Source: Phoronis australis
Taxonomy: Eukaryota; Phoronida; Phoronidae
Direction of reading: 5' to 3'
Assembly (NCBI GenBank): GCA_002633005.1
Contig: NMRA01000169.1
Span: forward strand, 716,627 to 776,759
DNA: 60,133 nt
Made by a program: the position numbers and the translations under genes
The notes under the pieces: model-generated
The model's database searches: none
Told to the model about the DNA's origin: nothing
The model's input: only the letters and a program-made list of their open reading frames with translations
Part shown: piece after piece, positions 22,181 through 37,000 of the stretch
Position numbering within the stretch: position 1 is the stretch's first letter
Layout: each line of letters begins with the position of its first letter

Positions 22181-24282
22181 AGAATTTTAATTCTTAAAAG
22201 ATTTCAATTTATTTCTTTTGTCATTCATCGTCTTTATGGAGTTGGGATTTATGCATTCAAATCAAAACAACTTAGTGAAGCATAGGACAGGAATTTTCCT
22301 CTTTTAAGAGGATTTCCCTTTTTTGGTTGTGGTTTTGATTTCCTCTTATTTAATGTCCAGATTCTTCTTTTTTGTCTCTTTTTTATAATTATTTTGACTT
22401 TATTTATGAAAAACATTAATTCAGTTAAATTTTACTACAAACATATTTCTACCACACAAGTCTATTTATTTGTGGAATGATGCGTCACCTGGAATTTTTC
22501 TCATTGGTTATTCTAAGCCCGGTAGTACAACTCAGTTCTTCTAATAACGGAATTATTCAGTCCAATTAGCAAGAAAATCTCAGTATCCTTGAATGTTTTC
22601 TTAAAGATGCATCTCGCCCTGTTTAGCTGGCTAAAAAAACAAAAAATCAATTAGGACTTTTACTGTAAAAAAATTAATATCGTATTTCTTTCCCTAACTA
22701 AAGAAGAAAATCGAGACCATCAACAACTTGAGAAAACGCTTTCGAGTTTAATGTGATTGGCTAACCCCAATGTTACTTGTACGTAATGACATGACAATGA
22801 CGCGTGTGATTTGAGTTGCCAGATCAGTTGGCAACAATTCAACATCGGATAAGTGCGGTGATGTTTTTAAACCTTAGAGCGGTTCTGTTAAGGGTTTACT
22901 AGGTATTATTCTCTGCAACAGCTGCAGGGGAATAATGTGCACTGTTCCGTACTGTAATGCCCACTCATCACCCACTTTATTTGATGCACAGACCGTACCA
23001 GCTAACTAATCTAAAATTTATTTACAAGCAAATCAGATGCATCAAACTTTATCAAACGTTTGTGTGTCAATTTTGCAAGACCATTCGGCAAAATGATTGT
23101 CAACTCCAGATGCAATATTTGCTTTTCACTGACGGGGAAATTATTTCCTTAATTATCTAAAATCCAAAACTGAGGTGACGAGTTTATTTCCGGGTTGAAA
23201 CTATAGTTCATGGCTGGGTACCCTAATGTTGAAATTGGCACGAGTAGCATCAGTATATACTCATCAATTTGATAATTCCACCAGGGAATGAAATTATGAC
23301 TCGTGGTAAGGATATATGGCGAAAAATTGTTTCCATTTACTGTTTTTTTTTTTGGTTCACTCCACGCACTTACACTCTGAAGTTTCGTTTACCAAACTTA
23401 GACGACCAAATGCACTTAACTCGGATTATCAAACAGAATTTTCTTCAGCAGACTTTAGAATTTGTTACTTCCAATTAAGCTATCCCATCTTGTTCTTACC
23501 CTTTGAAGTTGTGCGTTTTACGTTTGGAATTTCCTTGAAGGCCCAGTGTGCACTGTTTCGGAGCGGCTAAAACTCACCCATCGAGACAAACAACCGTAAC
23601 AGTTCTTCTCAAGAAGAATAGTCATTTCTGAACCGAGGAGCAAGATCATGAGGGCGCTTTCAAACGCTTAAGTGTCCTCGGTCTAGAATTGGTCCTGTCA
23701 TCTTTCAGTAAACCCATGGGACAATTTCATAAAAAGTACTATATAAAGCGCATGCTCTGATTAAGGGAAGGCAATGACGAAGGCTCCTAAGTGTCATTTT
23801 GATCTTGGACCCAGCCGCGGTCAGTAGTCTACTCCATTCGGAGGGAGCGACGATATTCTCGTACTCAAGAATTTGTTCAACAACCAAATCCATGTCTTTC
23901 AGTCAAATTCGATTTGAACATGTGTGTAGTGTGCTTTTAACAATCTTTTTGACTAAAAGGAGATTATTCTGGCACAAACACATTGAAAATGCAGTTTTTA
24001 TAAGTTGGCAATCACAAAATTTCCGAGTTCCAAGTTCGCAATAATGTTTGGATATTGGCCAAGAACGGTGGGCATCAATTTCAAAGTGGATCATTAATGG
24101 CGGAGAAGCTTTCGGGCGGGGCAGAAAAATGTGAGAAATTTAAATATAGCTCATTGGCTAGAAACAACACGTGACAATAGACTTCGTATCAATGAGATAA
24201 ATAGCAGCTACTTATCTCGTTGCTTTCGTATAATGTTTCAGCCTTGTTTGACAAATCGCGCACACGAATAAAAGTGCTTTAG
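22181..24282. other. Intergenic stretch between the TTC28-like and channel genes
   Basis: 2.1 kb with no convincing coding sequence on either strand. A possible core promoter for the channel gene lies at its right end: a TATA-like TTTAAATATAGCTCATTGGC at about 24138-24157, which also contains an inverted CCAAT (ATTGG), about 130 bp before the first ATG. This is suggestive only. Confidence 0.4.
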
Positions 24283-24409
24283 ATGTCCTCTCACCTCCAG
24301 AATACATCGTTCAACTATCACGGAGGTATGGAATTCAGCGAAGATAAGTTGGCAGTAGCAACAATCCGAACCCAGAGAGCGACTGTCTCGACTTCCAACG
24401 CTGAAGATG
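24283..24409 (+). CDS. Candidate first coding exon of the TRPC-like gene
   Basis: The frame begins MSSHLQNTSFNYHGG and ends at donor gtgggt in phase 1. Exon 27103-27204 begins with AT, so the join makes an Asp codon and stays in frame. An in-frame TAG stands directly before the ATG. The encoded peptide is Ser/Thr-rich and has no domain, so the exon rests on splice logic alone. Alternatively, translation could start at ATG 27111, or an unseen exon could supply the missing ankyrin repeats. Confidence 0.4.
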
Positions 24410-27400
24410 GTGGGTAAATTTGTTCTTAGCATGGAATCGCGGGGTGACGTGCAAAGCTTGGATCATCGCATTATATGCGCTCTTGCAGGACGCTGTTGTA
24501 GGCCTTGAGTTACGAAGATGAAGCGTTAAACTAAACTGCTTTCCACAATATAAGGAATACAAACCTTGGTTTTACTGGTTTTACCCAAACAAGCATTGAA
24601 TGTCTACTATATTTCTATAAGTAATAAGACGTACATTAAGGAAAAGTTGCAAACTGTTTGTCGCAAAACATAGACACCATGCACTCACGCTACTAAAAAA
24701 TATACGTGTAAAATGACAAGTATTCCTCAATGTTGATCTTATGGTTCAACGAGCGCCTTTATTTCCCACAGCCAAAGCACCAAGCGTTAGTCACGCTTTA
24801 CATAGTCACAGCCAAACTTGTCAGTAGCACTCGAACTTGGTTCAAACTTCTAAAGACGTTTAAAATGTTCTAATGGAACGTAATCACCGTTGACAGTGTT
24901 TAGTACCCTGTCGGGGATTCTTGAAATGGTCTTCAGCTCTGGCGATCGATTTCCACAAAGTGATTTTGCATACAAAAGCCCTGATGACAAAAGAGGACTT
25001 GACAAAACCATTCTTTCGAGGGTATAACGTAAAAGCCCTAATGCGGCTGCGACATCCGCAGAAATCCGAGGTAGCATCACATTGGAATAGTAGATTGAAC
25101 ATCGACTAGGAAACTACAGTTATAGTTTCGTCTATGCCCGAGAGAAAAAAATGAGGCAACATACAGTTTATAAGGGGTCAGCTTGCCCCAAGTTCACTTT
25201 ATCAAGAGTCATGTATTGATGAGACACATTTTGAAAGGATGCAGTTTGGAGTCCATGTTTTACTGTATAAAGGATCCTTTAAAATCCTTTGTTGAAATGC
25301 GTCCCCTAGTTTCGAGTTGCTGTCTTCGGTGTGAGCAAGTGATATGGAATAGGCCGAATTACACCATACCACGTCAAAATTCACCGAAATACCAACTTCG
25401 TCGAGGGTTATTTCAGATTGAAAAGAACCACCTAGCACGCTTTACTGTTTAGGGTAGGATGATACAGATTTACCAAAATTTCATGCTGCATCAAAGATCA
25501 CTTATACTTGCCATCATAATGAAAAAATGTTCATAAATCAGTCGATTTTCGTAGATACATGATTAATGTGTAAATCAGAACAATGGCAGGTTACCAAAAG
25601 GAAAGAACTTTGACATATTGGACTATCACATGCCAACACAGTAGAAAAATAGAACCCACACAGTGTACACTTTGAGTTAACTATCGATTGTTTCGTTATT
25701 CGAAATTTACAGTATGCGATTTTTAGAAATTCCTGAAGGGATATACTCCCACAGACGCACCTAACTGAGGAGGAAACGGGAGTGCGCGGGCGACCGTGCA
25801 TCGAAAGGGATTCGGGGTTTGGGTACTTTTGCGTTTTTATTCTGATTCATTTCACAGATAGCCTACACATGGTTATCAAAAATCGTCCTTGTGACAATCT
25901 TTTCGACACAACAGGATTCGTACGATTGACCGTCAAAAGAAATACTACTCTTCTAAATATTTAGGGGAAAATTATGGATATTTTTATCGTTATAAAACCA
26001 TCTAGAATATTGTCTTTACATAATTGAAAAATAGTGGTCTTTCAGTTCTTCCATCGCCAGTGCAATTGTTTTTGCTTTTAAATGGTCTGGCACTTTTTAC
26101 TGTTTGGGCCGCATATATTGACGTTGCAGAGCTAATCGCATGAGCGTATAGCTCTGTGGTTTTCGTGACCAATATGAGTTTTTTTTACTTCCCCTGGTGA
26201 ATAGTTGACAATGCCGAGTTTATTGAGCGTAAAGGCGCAATTGCCCGTGCAGACCCCCAAGAGAGAAACCCTCCTAACATGAGGCCCCTTAACATGAAAT
26301 GTATACTGCCCAAATACTCTCATTTAATTATAGAAAAGCGCGACAGTTGATCACACCTCAGTTATTTTATCATCCGTCATTCGGGTCACCACAAAAACTG
26401 GAAATAACAAGCGATTGATACCATCACTGGAGACCAATGGCTGAGTGGCCCTTATCATGGATATTGTATAGAAAACGTAAAAGTATAGTACCTGAAATCG
26501 CTTTATACTGGACAATAAACTTTTAGTTAGAATATTTCAATTTGCCACAACTGAGGAATCAAAGGAAACACCGTGAAATTAAACAAATCGGGGACATTAA
26601 TTAAGGGAAACACGGTGCACATCACAAACAGCCTTTCAACGCGTTTTTCAGTTTAAATCGCCGAGAATATTTTGACAAAAACTGCTCCCAGTGCTACAAT
26701 ACCACCGATGTATCTAGGTTATCATTAAGTAAACGGATTGCGACACTTGAAAAAATGAATACTGAATTGTCAGATATTGTTTTTCCGGAAATTAAAGGAA
26801 ATGACTTACCAGGCTAATTATTTTAGAATCTCGAAATAAGTAAAAGTACGAAAGTGCTATTTGATGTCTAAACCTTATTGATATACTGAAAAACTTGTTT
26901 GAAATGGTCGTGACCAAAACGTTGAAGTTTGGTTTTGTACCTTGGAATATCAAGCGGTAAACTCACTTAATGTATCAAGTTACATATCTGCAGGTTAGTT
27001 TGCCGGCAGCTGGTTGTTTAACTTTTTGTAACTCTGGCTTATTTCGCATATCAAGTGAAAATTATATGACGCTATGCATGCTATAAATTCTTTAATTTTC
27101 AGATACAAAAATGGAAAACCTGTCACGTGATATTGACTCAAAAATTACAATCGAAGCTGTCAAGTATGCCATTGAGACGTCAGACTGTGAACTTCTGGAT
27201 AAAGGTATGTTTTGCTCCATTGGTAATTGGATTGCAACTTAGCCACGACAATTTCAAACGTAGGTACGGCAAGTGCTCCCTATGTTCGGTGGGTAGGTTT
27301 CGAACACTTTTTTCAAAGTTTTTCGTTTGCATTTGAAAATTTTAAAACGTCTTTTTCACATTTTCCCTTACTCAGAATTACCGCTAGCAGAAAATAGAAC

Positions 27401-29963
27401 TGTCATTTTCAGCTAACAGGTTGCGAGAAGAAATTATATCTAATGCATTTCTACGCTAGCGTGCGCAGTGCATCAGGATTGCGTTCCGTAAAAAGAAGAG
27501 ACTGACTAACACGCAAGATCACGCAAACATCGCCATGCCTGACAAGCGAAGCACGTGATCTAACTTATTGGCTTTACTCAAGAATGTCTTGCGCCTACTG
27601 AACACAGCCAAGTTCAGTGGCTATCCGAATAAAGTCAATTACACAATACCCAAGTAAAAATTCATTTGACCTTAAGAGGACAAGGCATGAAACAAGTTAT
27701 AAATCAATCATCATGTTTACGTCCATTCTTCACATGTTCAAAATGAGTCTTGCAGTCACCATGCTAAAAATCTCCAACAATTGGTAACACTTCCAAATTT
27801 GGATTTTACAGTATATTAAGGGCATCGGCTCTGAGCCCACTAATTCCATAAATTGTCAAATGTAAGGAACTATTAGGCGTATTGGTTTGCTTTTGTCAAC
27901 ATCACCGCGAGAATCAGCTACGAATAACACCCGCAAGCAATGGTGTTCTATTCAGACCCCTATTATCGACCTTTTGTTGCTTGCGCAAGAATTTCACTCG
28001 GAATCTCACGGTGACGCGATGTGGCGCGAAAAGGCAGCTTCGCCTATCATTTGACGAGCCTACATTTGCGTGATTAAACTCGCTTTTTCGTATTTTGCTA
28101 AGGCTTTGTTAGGAGTACCTGGTCAGCCCAAATAACAAACTTCCGTTAAAGTTAGATTTTAAATGTGTAAAACCACAGGTAACATCCGTAGAAAGTGAAC
28201 AGGTCGTTGTGATGACATTACCGTTTCAGTTATCAGACATTGGAAAGAATCTGACAACTCAAAGAGCAAGTGGCACCCTCTAGTGTATATAGCATCTAAG
28301 AACAACTATACGCTCTACCGGCTGCTCTCCAGCGATGAACACAAGAGCCACGTTCCAAACCTTCCAAAACCGCACGACTATCATTGTAAAGAACCCGGAT
28401 GCAACATGGATTTTTTGAAGCATACGAAAATGCGCATGGCGACGTATAAGGCACTTTGCCAACCAGTGTATTTGCTGACGAAGGAAGATCCAATTAAAGA
28501 GGCAATGGACCGCCGGAAACAGCTAATGGAAAATGCGTCCAACGAAAAAGAATCCAAGGTATTGTATGTGGCCTTACGCATCCGTTATCTCTACTTAGTG
28601 TAGTGTTTATCACTTGCATGTGGTAGTACATAATGTTAAAACGAGTTTGAAAAAATGAATACAGATTGAACCTGTAGGTGTCTCATAATGAGGAGACGCA
28701 AGCAATTGAATGCTCAATACATTTACTGTTTGAAAGCGACCTCTCTCGCAATGGTTAAGTACCACCTTGCACGATATGAAACGCTGCAAATACTGTAAAA
28801 GTTATATTTGACGAAAATATTTTCTAAAAAAACATATTGCTTTATAATAAAACGTCTATGTCTTACTCATGAAGCTAATTTTAATATTCGTTAGAGCGAA
28901 TATGAAGAGTTAGGAGAACAACTGGAAGAATTCTGCTGCAATATGGTAAATATGTGTTATACACAAAAGGAGGTCGAAGTCTTCCTCAATCGATCTGGCA
29001 GCGCAGAAAAAGCAAAAGAAGAACACCTGGGTACGGTAGACAGGGCAATTCACGACGGAGCAAAAAAGGTAAACCTTGCTCTGCTGAGAAGTTGAATAAC
29101 CAGTCTTCCCTTAACATTTGACATATTAGAAAGGCATTTCTTATTGAAAAAACATACTTGTAGTAGAAGGGTACATTTCCCGTTTAACAGGATATAGATT
29201 AGCACCTTTGAGAATGAAAATGTCGTAGTTGCTAACTTCTCGTTAAGTAAGCTTAGAAAATTATGAACGTTCTTACTATTAGAAATTTTTCTGTGTGACA
29301 AGAAATAACGAGGCAGGGTGCCGGTATTTTTCAGTTTATCGTCAACGAAATCGTACAGCAATACATCAAACGCAAGTTCTACGCAGAGGGTACAAGTGCC
29401 GGCGATTTCTTCCACCGATTGCAACTCAACAGATACTTGTTGTACAGTTTAGGACCTGTCTTTATTGTTTTCCAAATTCCAATGGTCTTAGTCTACGCAC
29501 TGTTTGGACTAATAAGACCATCAAAGTGGTACTTGCACTCGGTAAGGAAGCAACTTTGTTCTACAGTCCAGTGGTCTCATTTCTTGCACAGAGTCGATCA
29601 CTGCTTTCCAATTTAAGATGAACTTGTTTAAAAAAGCTCACGTGGATTGAATATCCGAATAAAAACGGATTCTCTGCTCAAGTTTTTCAGGGTGAGGCAG
29701 ATACAAGCACGCAGTCACAGTGCCGGTAGTAGGTCTACTCACAATGTCCTAAATGTTCTCTCTCAAACTGAAAGAAATTTGCAAATCAATAAATAGTCCA
29801 CTCCTATGGATTTAAGCAAAGTGAGTAAGGCGAAGACTTCGTAATGGGGCAACTCAACAGATTTATTGTTGATTGCCAAAAAGTATATTAAACAAAACCT
29901 ATGGATATAGTTACTCGTGATTTATAACTTGTATACATAAACAACAACAACAACAACAACAAC

Positions 29964-30036
<73 letters not shown>

Positions 30037-33000
30037 TGCTTTAGCCAAAGGCTAATATCCAGCATGGTCCTCTGCAGCAAGAAATTAAATTAATTAAATT
30101 AAGTTAGATAAACAGATTAAATTAAGATACAATAAGATAATTAAATAAAATAGTATTTACAAATTGGATAAACAAATTGAATTAAAGATAAATAAATCAA
30201 TAAATTTTTTTTGGTAAATATATTGGAAAGACAAAAAGGAGGGACATCTATGACGACCACAGGTAACTGATGAGGTGGTGTCTGAAATTATCATAACAGT
30301 CAGCATCCTTAGGCAAATTGTTCCACTGTTTGATGGTCTGAATAAAGAAGGACTTAGAATAAAAGGATGTTCTGTGTCTGGGCAAAACCAAATTGTTTGA
30401 GGCAGAAAATCTTGTCCTGATCTGGTGGCTATTTCGAACAAGTACGAGATTATGAGATAGATAAGTCGGTACATTACCGTGGAAGCACCTATGCATCAAA
30501 AACAGACGCCTATATATAAAATATTTGTCAATAGGGAGCCACCCCAGTCTATTAAACATATGAGTTGACAGAGTGTCAAAAGGCACACCTAGAACAAGTC
30601 TGGCCGCCTGCTTCTGAGCCTTCGATAAAGAGGAAACTAATTTAGCATTGCGTCCTGACCACACTGTACTACGATAAACTAACAGAGGGAATACAAAAGC
30701 GCTGAAATATTGCAGACGCCCTTCTGTGGGAAGAAATGGTGATATACGCCGGAGAAGACCAAGGCGATGCCTAATTTTGGACACAGTCCCATTTATATGG
30801 CTAGACCAGCTGAGGGTCTTGTCTACAGTAACACCTAATAACTTTTCACTGTCAACATATTTGAGGCGTACATTGGAAATAACAAGGTTAAGCTCAAGAT
30901 TACTTCTACTATGCCGTTGCTCTGTGGCAATACTCTTACATTTTGTTTTTTCAGCATTAATTACCATTTTATTATCAGTACACCAGGTAGCAACCTTATC
31001 CAGATCAGACTGGAGTCTGTCCTTTGCAGCGATCAGCGAGTTTGCCACAACAGACAAAGTAGTATCATCTGCATACATGTCAACCGTGTTTTTGCAGACT
31101 AAAGTGAGATCATTTATAAAAAAAGTAAAAACAGCAGAGGTCCCAGGATGGATCACTGGGGAACACCGTGTGTGATACCTCGGGACTCAGACAGATGTCC
31201 ACCAAGGGATACAACCTGAGACCTCTCTTAAGAGATATGATTTAAACCAGTCTAGGGAGACCTTGCCAACCTTGTAAATAAAAAATCTGATTAGAAGTAT
31301 ATTGTAATCAACGAGATCAAAAGCTTTTTTAAAATCCAAAAATACTACACCAACGTTGTGACCACTATCTACACCCTCAGCCCAGCCGTTAACAATATTA
31401 ATGAGGGCAGTTTCACAGGAGCAGTCACTTCTGAAACCGGACCGAGATGCAACTACTAAATCATGCTCAGTCAAAAATGAATAAAAGGTATTATGAACAT
31501 GCTTTTCCAAAACTGCTCTTCAGTGTTTTCATAAAGATGTAAATTAAATTTCAGCTTATCAAATATTATATATCTATCAAGGTGATTTTTAACAAATAGT
31601 CAAGGCAACTCTACTCTTTGGATTGACTTAAAGTTAATTTCAAGAGTAATGTATCAAAGAACGCCAAGTATATTTTCACTCCAAAGTTTAATCGTCTGCT
31701 CTCAGACATAACTATCAGTTGACAAAATACACAGCAAGGCAAGAAACCCTACCCCACGTAGGGTTGGTGGACTAATTACGTTTGAAGCTGCGTTCGCCCT
31801 GTTCAGATGACCAGAAAACGAAAAGCAAGTTATGTTCTCAATATGAAATAAGATCGGTCAAAAATCCCTTAGCATGATAAGACTGGTTTTCTGTTACCAA
31901 GAACAACATACAAACCTTCAACAGATCAAAACCTCATCGGTAGATTTCATAACTGGGGTTGTGTAACTCTGAAATTCATAAATGACACGCAGGAAATTTC
32001 ATAGGTCAGTCACGTAACACTGTGATGGTCATGAGTACAACGCAGATCAGCTATTGTTTTGGCTTTTCAATTATAAAAGAACTTGAAATATGTTAAGGTG
32101 ACAACTACACTGGGCGAAATGCAGATTTAAAGATATACCTTTCTTTAAAAGTGACCGAGGTTTCCGCTGAAACTTCATTACATTTGGTGGTAGTTGAGTG
32201 AGCACCCAGAATGCTCGTGACAGCTTCCACTCACAATGGCGGCCATTTAAGGTGTTGGTGCACAACACCAAAAATAAAAATAAATCTGAAAATCATGTTA
32301 AATTCAGTTAAGTTTGAAAATATTTAGAGTTGTGTTGTTTGAGCATTATTTGGGTTTACGTTTCGACAGAACTGTTTTGGATAAAACCTGTTTTATTACG
32401 TTTTTAGCTAAAATGAAGCGGAGAGAATATCTTTAAATTTAAAAGGCCAAAAACTGAAACAATGAAAGCAATTATTAGAATAAGATTGAATAGTTACGGT
32501 CTTACTGTTGCTTGAACAAAAATGGCTTCATAATGCTGACGTATTCATTCTAATTTCATCTTTTCAGAAAACGTGTGGTGACCACTTCTACGACTTCGTC
32601 AACGTTGTTCGAATCCCCGCCATCAAGTACTACACTCACACTATCTGGTATGTCTTCTTTCTGTTGGTCGTCCTGTTGTACACGCACCAAATGGGAGATA
32701 AACATCCGGCTCATTTTCACTCTCTAGATCTATTATGGCAGCCGTTAGCCGATGGCAAACTCGGACCTTGTCGACGATACTCGTTTTTCCCTGCTCATTG
32801 GTACATTCTGCTGTGGGTCATAGGTGAGTATTCAGGGATACCATGGAATCGTACGCACGAGCAACGCATTTTACACAAGAACCAACTACAAATCTATGAT
32901 CATGCATGCGAACCCAGGATTTATGCATAAAAACACAAAAATCATGTTCACGAACCTCAAAAATCATACACTAGCATCGAATCACATCCACAAACACTTT

Positions 33001-33985
33001 GGTGGTTTGTGCGCATGATTCGGATGCTCGTGCATATGATTCGCGTTCGTATATGTGATCTTTGTCAATTCTGCGCATGACTTTTGTTCGTATGGTCTAT
33101 TTTTGGGTTCGTTTTCATGATTCATAGGTTCGCAGGTGTTTCATGAGTAATGCGATGCTCGGCCGTATGATTCTATTATACTGTGCTATTTGCGATGACA
33201 TTTTTATAATACTACAAGGTTTGACTAAAACGTTAACAGAAACAAGACATGCGTTCCGTAGACGCAAGAATCAAGTAAAGTTAGTGGGGCCACAGTCGTT
33301 TGCGATATATGGCAATGTCTCGTGAAATCTTGCTTAAACTTGCGTTTTGGCGATTTTCTTGCGTCAAGGATACGATGTTAAAAGGACCATCTGGCAAACT
33401 GTCATGACGAAGATTATGAAACTTATTTCATGAATATATGTTCAAAGTCATTAAGTCTTTAACGAATTGTTTATTCTCTATTTCTTTAGCGATCCCTTGA
33501 AAAACTTTTGATTTTGACCACTTGAGAGATGAAATATGGTGAAATAGTGACACATAAAAATAAATATTACATCAATATATTCTGGTATACATTACACAGT
33601 TCAGGGTTAATACATTTAGCATATGAAAGACTTAACAAAAAGCACCCAAAAGGATGGATATAATAAAAAGTTTTAAAACATGAACAAATTCAGGCTTGTA
33701 ATAAATACGCCATAAGATACCAGTTTGTATCATGAGCAGGTGCATTGTACAGCACGCTTAGGAAGTGATATTTCACCATAGGCGCGTTGTTTATCCAATT
33801 TGTAAACACTATTTTATTTAATATATCGTATTTTTATATTAATTTAATCTGTTTATCTAACTTAATTTAATTAATTCAATTTCTTGCTGCAGAGGACCAT
33901 GCTGGATAGTAGCCTTTGACTAAAGCATGTTTTACATTTATTGTATTTTTATCCTCTTTAAATATAGTTTATTATTATTATCATT

Positions 33986-34016
<31 letters not shown>

Positions 34017-37000
34017 TTACAAAACTTGCTAGTATTATGAAAGAATTACCTTCGCTGTCCCAATTATCGAAATCTGCCGTTAAATAATGCAGCTTACTTT
34101 CATATAAATATGCCAGTCAATAGAGAGGTCCAGTTGTTTTAAAGCAGAACACCGCGTGGCCAGTTGTTGACGTAATTTGGTGTAGGCTCATCTGAACAAG
34201 AGTGACGTCACTATCGTAAATACAAAATTTGTCGGCTAATACCATGAACGGTCTTCGCAAATGGATCCTTTTTTATGTTGGCCAAACTTAAAACAACGTC
34301 TATCTTATTACTGCTAATTCTACTGCAACTTGCAGGTTACGCCATCAGCGACCTGAAACAGATGCACTGGATGGGCCTGCGGAAGTATTTCTCGGAATTT
34401 TTCAACTGGGTCGATACCTTCATGGTCGTGTTTTACCTGTTTGGTTTCTGTCTCACTCTGACTGCTTTTCACTACACTCGCCAGGCGGTTTCAGTCTACC
34501 GCGATTATTGCGAGTGGAAGAACTTGAGCTCTTTAGTATTTAACCTGACTTTTCCCGCCGACCCACTGGAATACTACTTGCAACCTGGTAAGCAAATCGT
34601 TTTTCACTTGCGTTTAAAAACGCTCTTTCAAACAAGATAAATAGATCAGGAGTTTCCTGTTGAAAACGTACACGTATGAACTACGTTGCTTTTCTCAATT
34701 TTTTTGGAGACAGGATGCAAAATTAGGAAGTACACGTACTTTTGTGAATAATGACTTGGATGCTAAATCCTTTCAAGACACCAAGACAAACATACCATCA
34801 TAAGAACAATTTAACTGTATATGTAGTTTACGAAAAAAAAAAGTAGCTTCCGTTCCTGCTGAACGTGCTGCCATTATTTAAAGAGTGGCACGTCATTTAT
34901 TGTGATTTCAGATCGAACCAAGTGGCATCCATTTGACTTCGAAACAATTGGAAACTGTTTTTTTGCTTTTGCAAACTTGCTCAGCATCGTGCGACTCTCG
35001 GTGGTGCTATTTTCTTTCCAAACGTTGGGACCTCTGCTCATTTGTTTCGGTAAGTTTGAAGTCGCAATTTATAACGCATTGTAATGGACTCAATCTTTGC
35101 AGCTTGAACAACCTTATACAAGCAATGAGAATAGTTTGTTTAAAGATGCGAAGGGATACTTCCCGTCTCGTACGTATACTGCCACGGCTAAAACAGTAAA
35201 ACAAAAAAATCATACGGAGCTTGTAGGATGCATCTAAGAGACGATCCAGCAAAGTTTTCTACAATTTGAAATAGACGTTTTGAATCGTCCCTTGACGTCA
35301 TTACCAGACAAACACTAAAGGCAGAGACATTTCTATCCAATACCCGCTTTGTGCCCACTGGCAATATTTTATCTATCATTGTATCTATTGCCAGTGTTTC
35401 GTTTTTCAAACAATTGAAAATGTATCTTTTGCATTTTTTGTATGTTTTTAGATTCATAAAAATAGCACTACTTATATTACTACCATTACCACTGCTACTG
35501 CACTACTATTATTCTACAACTATTGCTACTACTTGTACCACTACACTACTACTATTATTACTACAAATAATACTACTATTGCTACTACAACTAGTACTAC
35601 GATTATTACTACTACCTTCTACTACCTCTGCTACTACTGTTGATACGTCTACTACCTACTACTGTTGCTGGTGCTACTTATACTACTATTAATAATGATA
35701 ATATAATGCTATTTCAGGAAAAATGATCAGAGATACTCTGTACTTCTTAGCCCCCTTCATGATCATCTTCGTTGCCTTTTATGTCGGTGTCTACAACGTG
35801 TATGGACCATACAGACATGGAACTTATAGCACGTAAGTAGGAGCGTATTAAGGGCAATATCCGAACGAATGCAAATCAGAAATTGTGACTCCATGCAACC
35901 CAAGAGCTATTAACAAAGATTTGTGGGAAATCTTATTGAATGTAACTAGGTTTTTTGCAAGCAATTGACGAAAAAATTCTACTAGATAACTTTTCGAACT
36001 GAAATTCGTACATTTTTCAATTCCTAGTTAGCCTTGAGCAATAGGGACTGTAGGGATTGTCATTCAGATTGTTTTTCAATGCACTAGGCTAAACATTCAA
36101 CTATGTGAACTTTTCCTTCGCACGTGTTTCAAAAATCGTGAATTTTGAGATTTTTTCTGGAAATTACCTCACAGAGAAAAGTGAATAATTCAGTAGTAGA
36201 CGTGGCGAAATGGCAATTTCGTCAGGAATTGTTCAAAAATATTTTTGACCTGCTTTCGCGTTCCATGCTTCTGTAACATTGCCCTTAATGCAACGATACA
36301 AAATTTCCAGTAGACAAAGAGCTGGAGACCGGCAAGAACAAGGGATAACAAGCTGTTTTTCTCTCAAATTGTAGAGAGGGTGGCGCATTTTTTGCGTTAT
36401 TTTGGTCGCTGTATGGTAAGGGGGATGTCGAGGCCGATTCTGACAAGAATCAAACGCTAGTTAAGGGAGTCGGCGTGTTCATGTTGGGAGCTTTCCACGT
36501 GGTTCTTGTCATCATGTTGCTCAACATGCTCATCGCCATGTTATCGTCTTCCTATCAACACACAGAGGTAGGCCCTCCTATCAACACACAGAGGTAGGCC
36601 CTTAGTTTTCAAACCACTGAGACTAATAGCATAAGAGTCTAATAAACATCTCAAAAACGAGGGCGTACACATTTTTTCCATGCTAAGCTCCGATCCGTTG
36701 TGTCTGCTTATTTCAAATCGTCTCATATTTCTCCCATTTTCTGTAGTTTTAATATGATTAATGTTTATTCATTGAATTGCTGATCCGTGATTTCAGTTGC
36801 GTGCTCTTTCTTTTTTGGATAACTTTCTCGACGTACGAAAATAGAAGCACAGTCGTGCTGTAAACTCAAACAAAATGTTCTGCTCAGGTAACATTGTGAG
36901 CAATGTAGCCTAATGGCGATAATCACAACCTGCGTTTATCATTTGCATCATGACACAAGTTACCTCTGCTAATGTTGTATAAAGCTTGATGAGCCGACTT

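Noticed and set aside
24850-25109. Overlapping open frames on both strands
   Set aside because: No recognisable domain and no splice borders that would join the channel gene in frame. Left as chance.
35351-35692. Leucine/threonine-rich frame
   Set aside because: Product of a trinucleotide tract in intron 8 of the channel gene.
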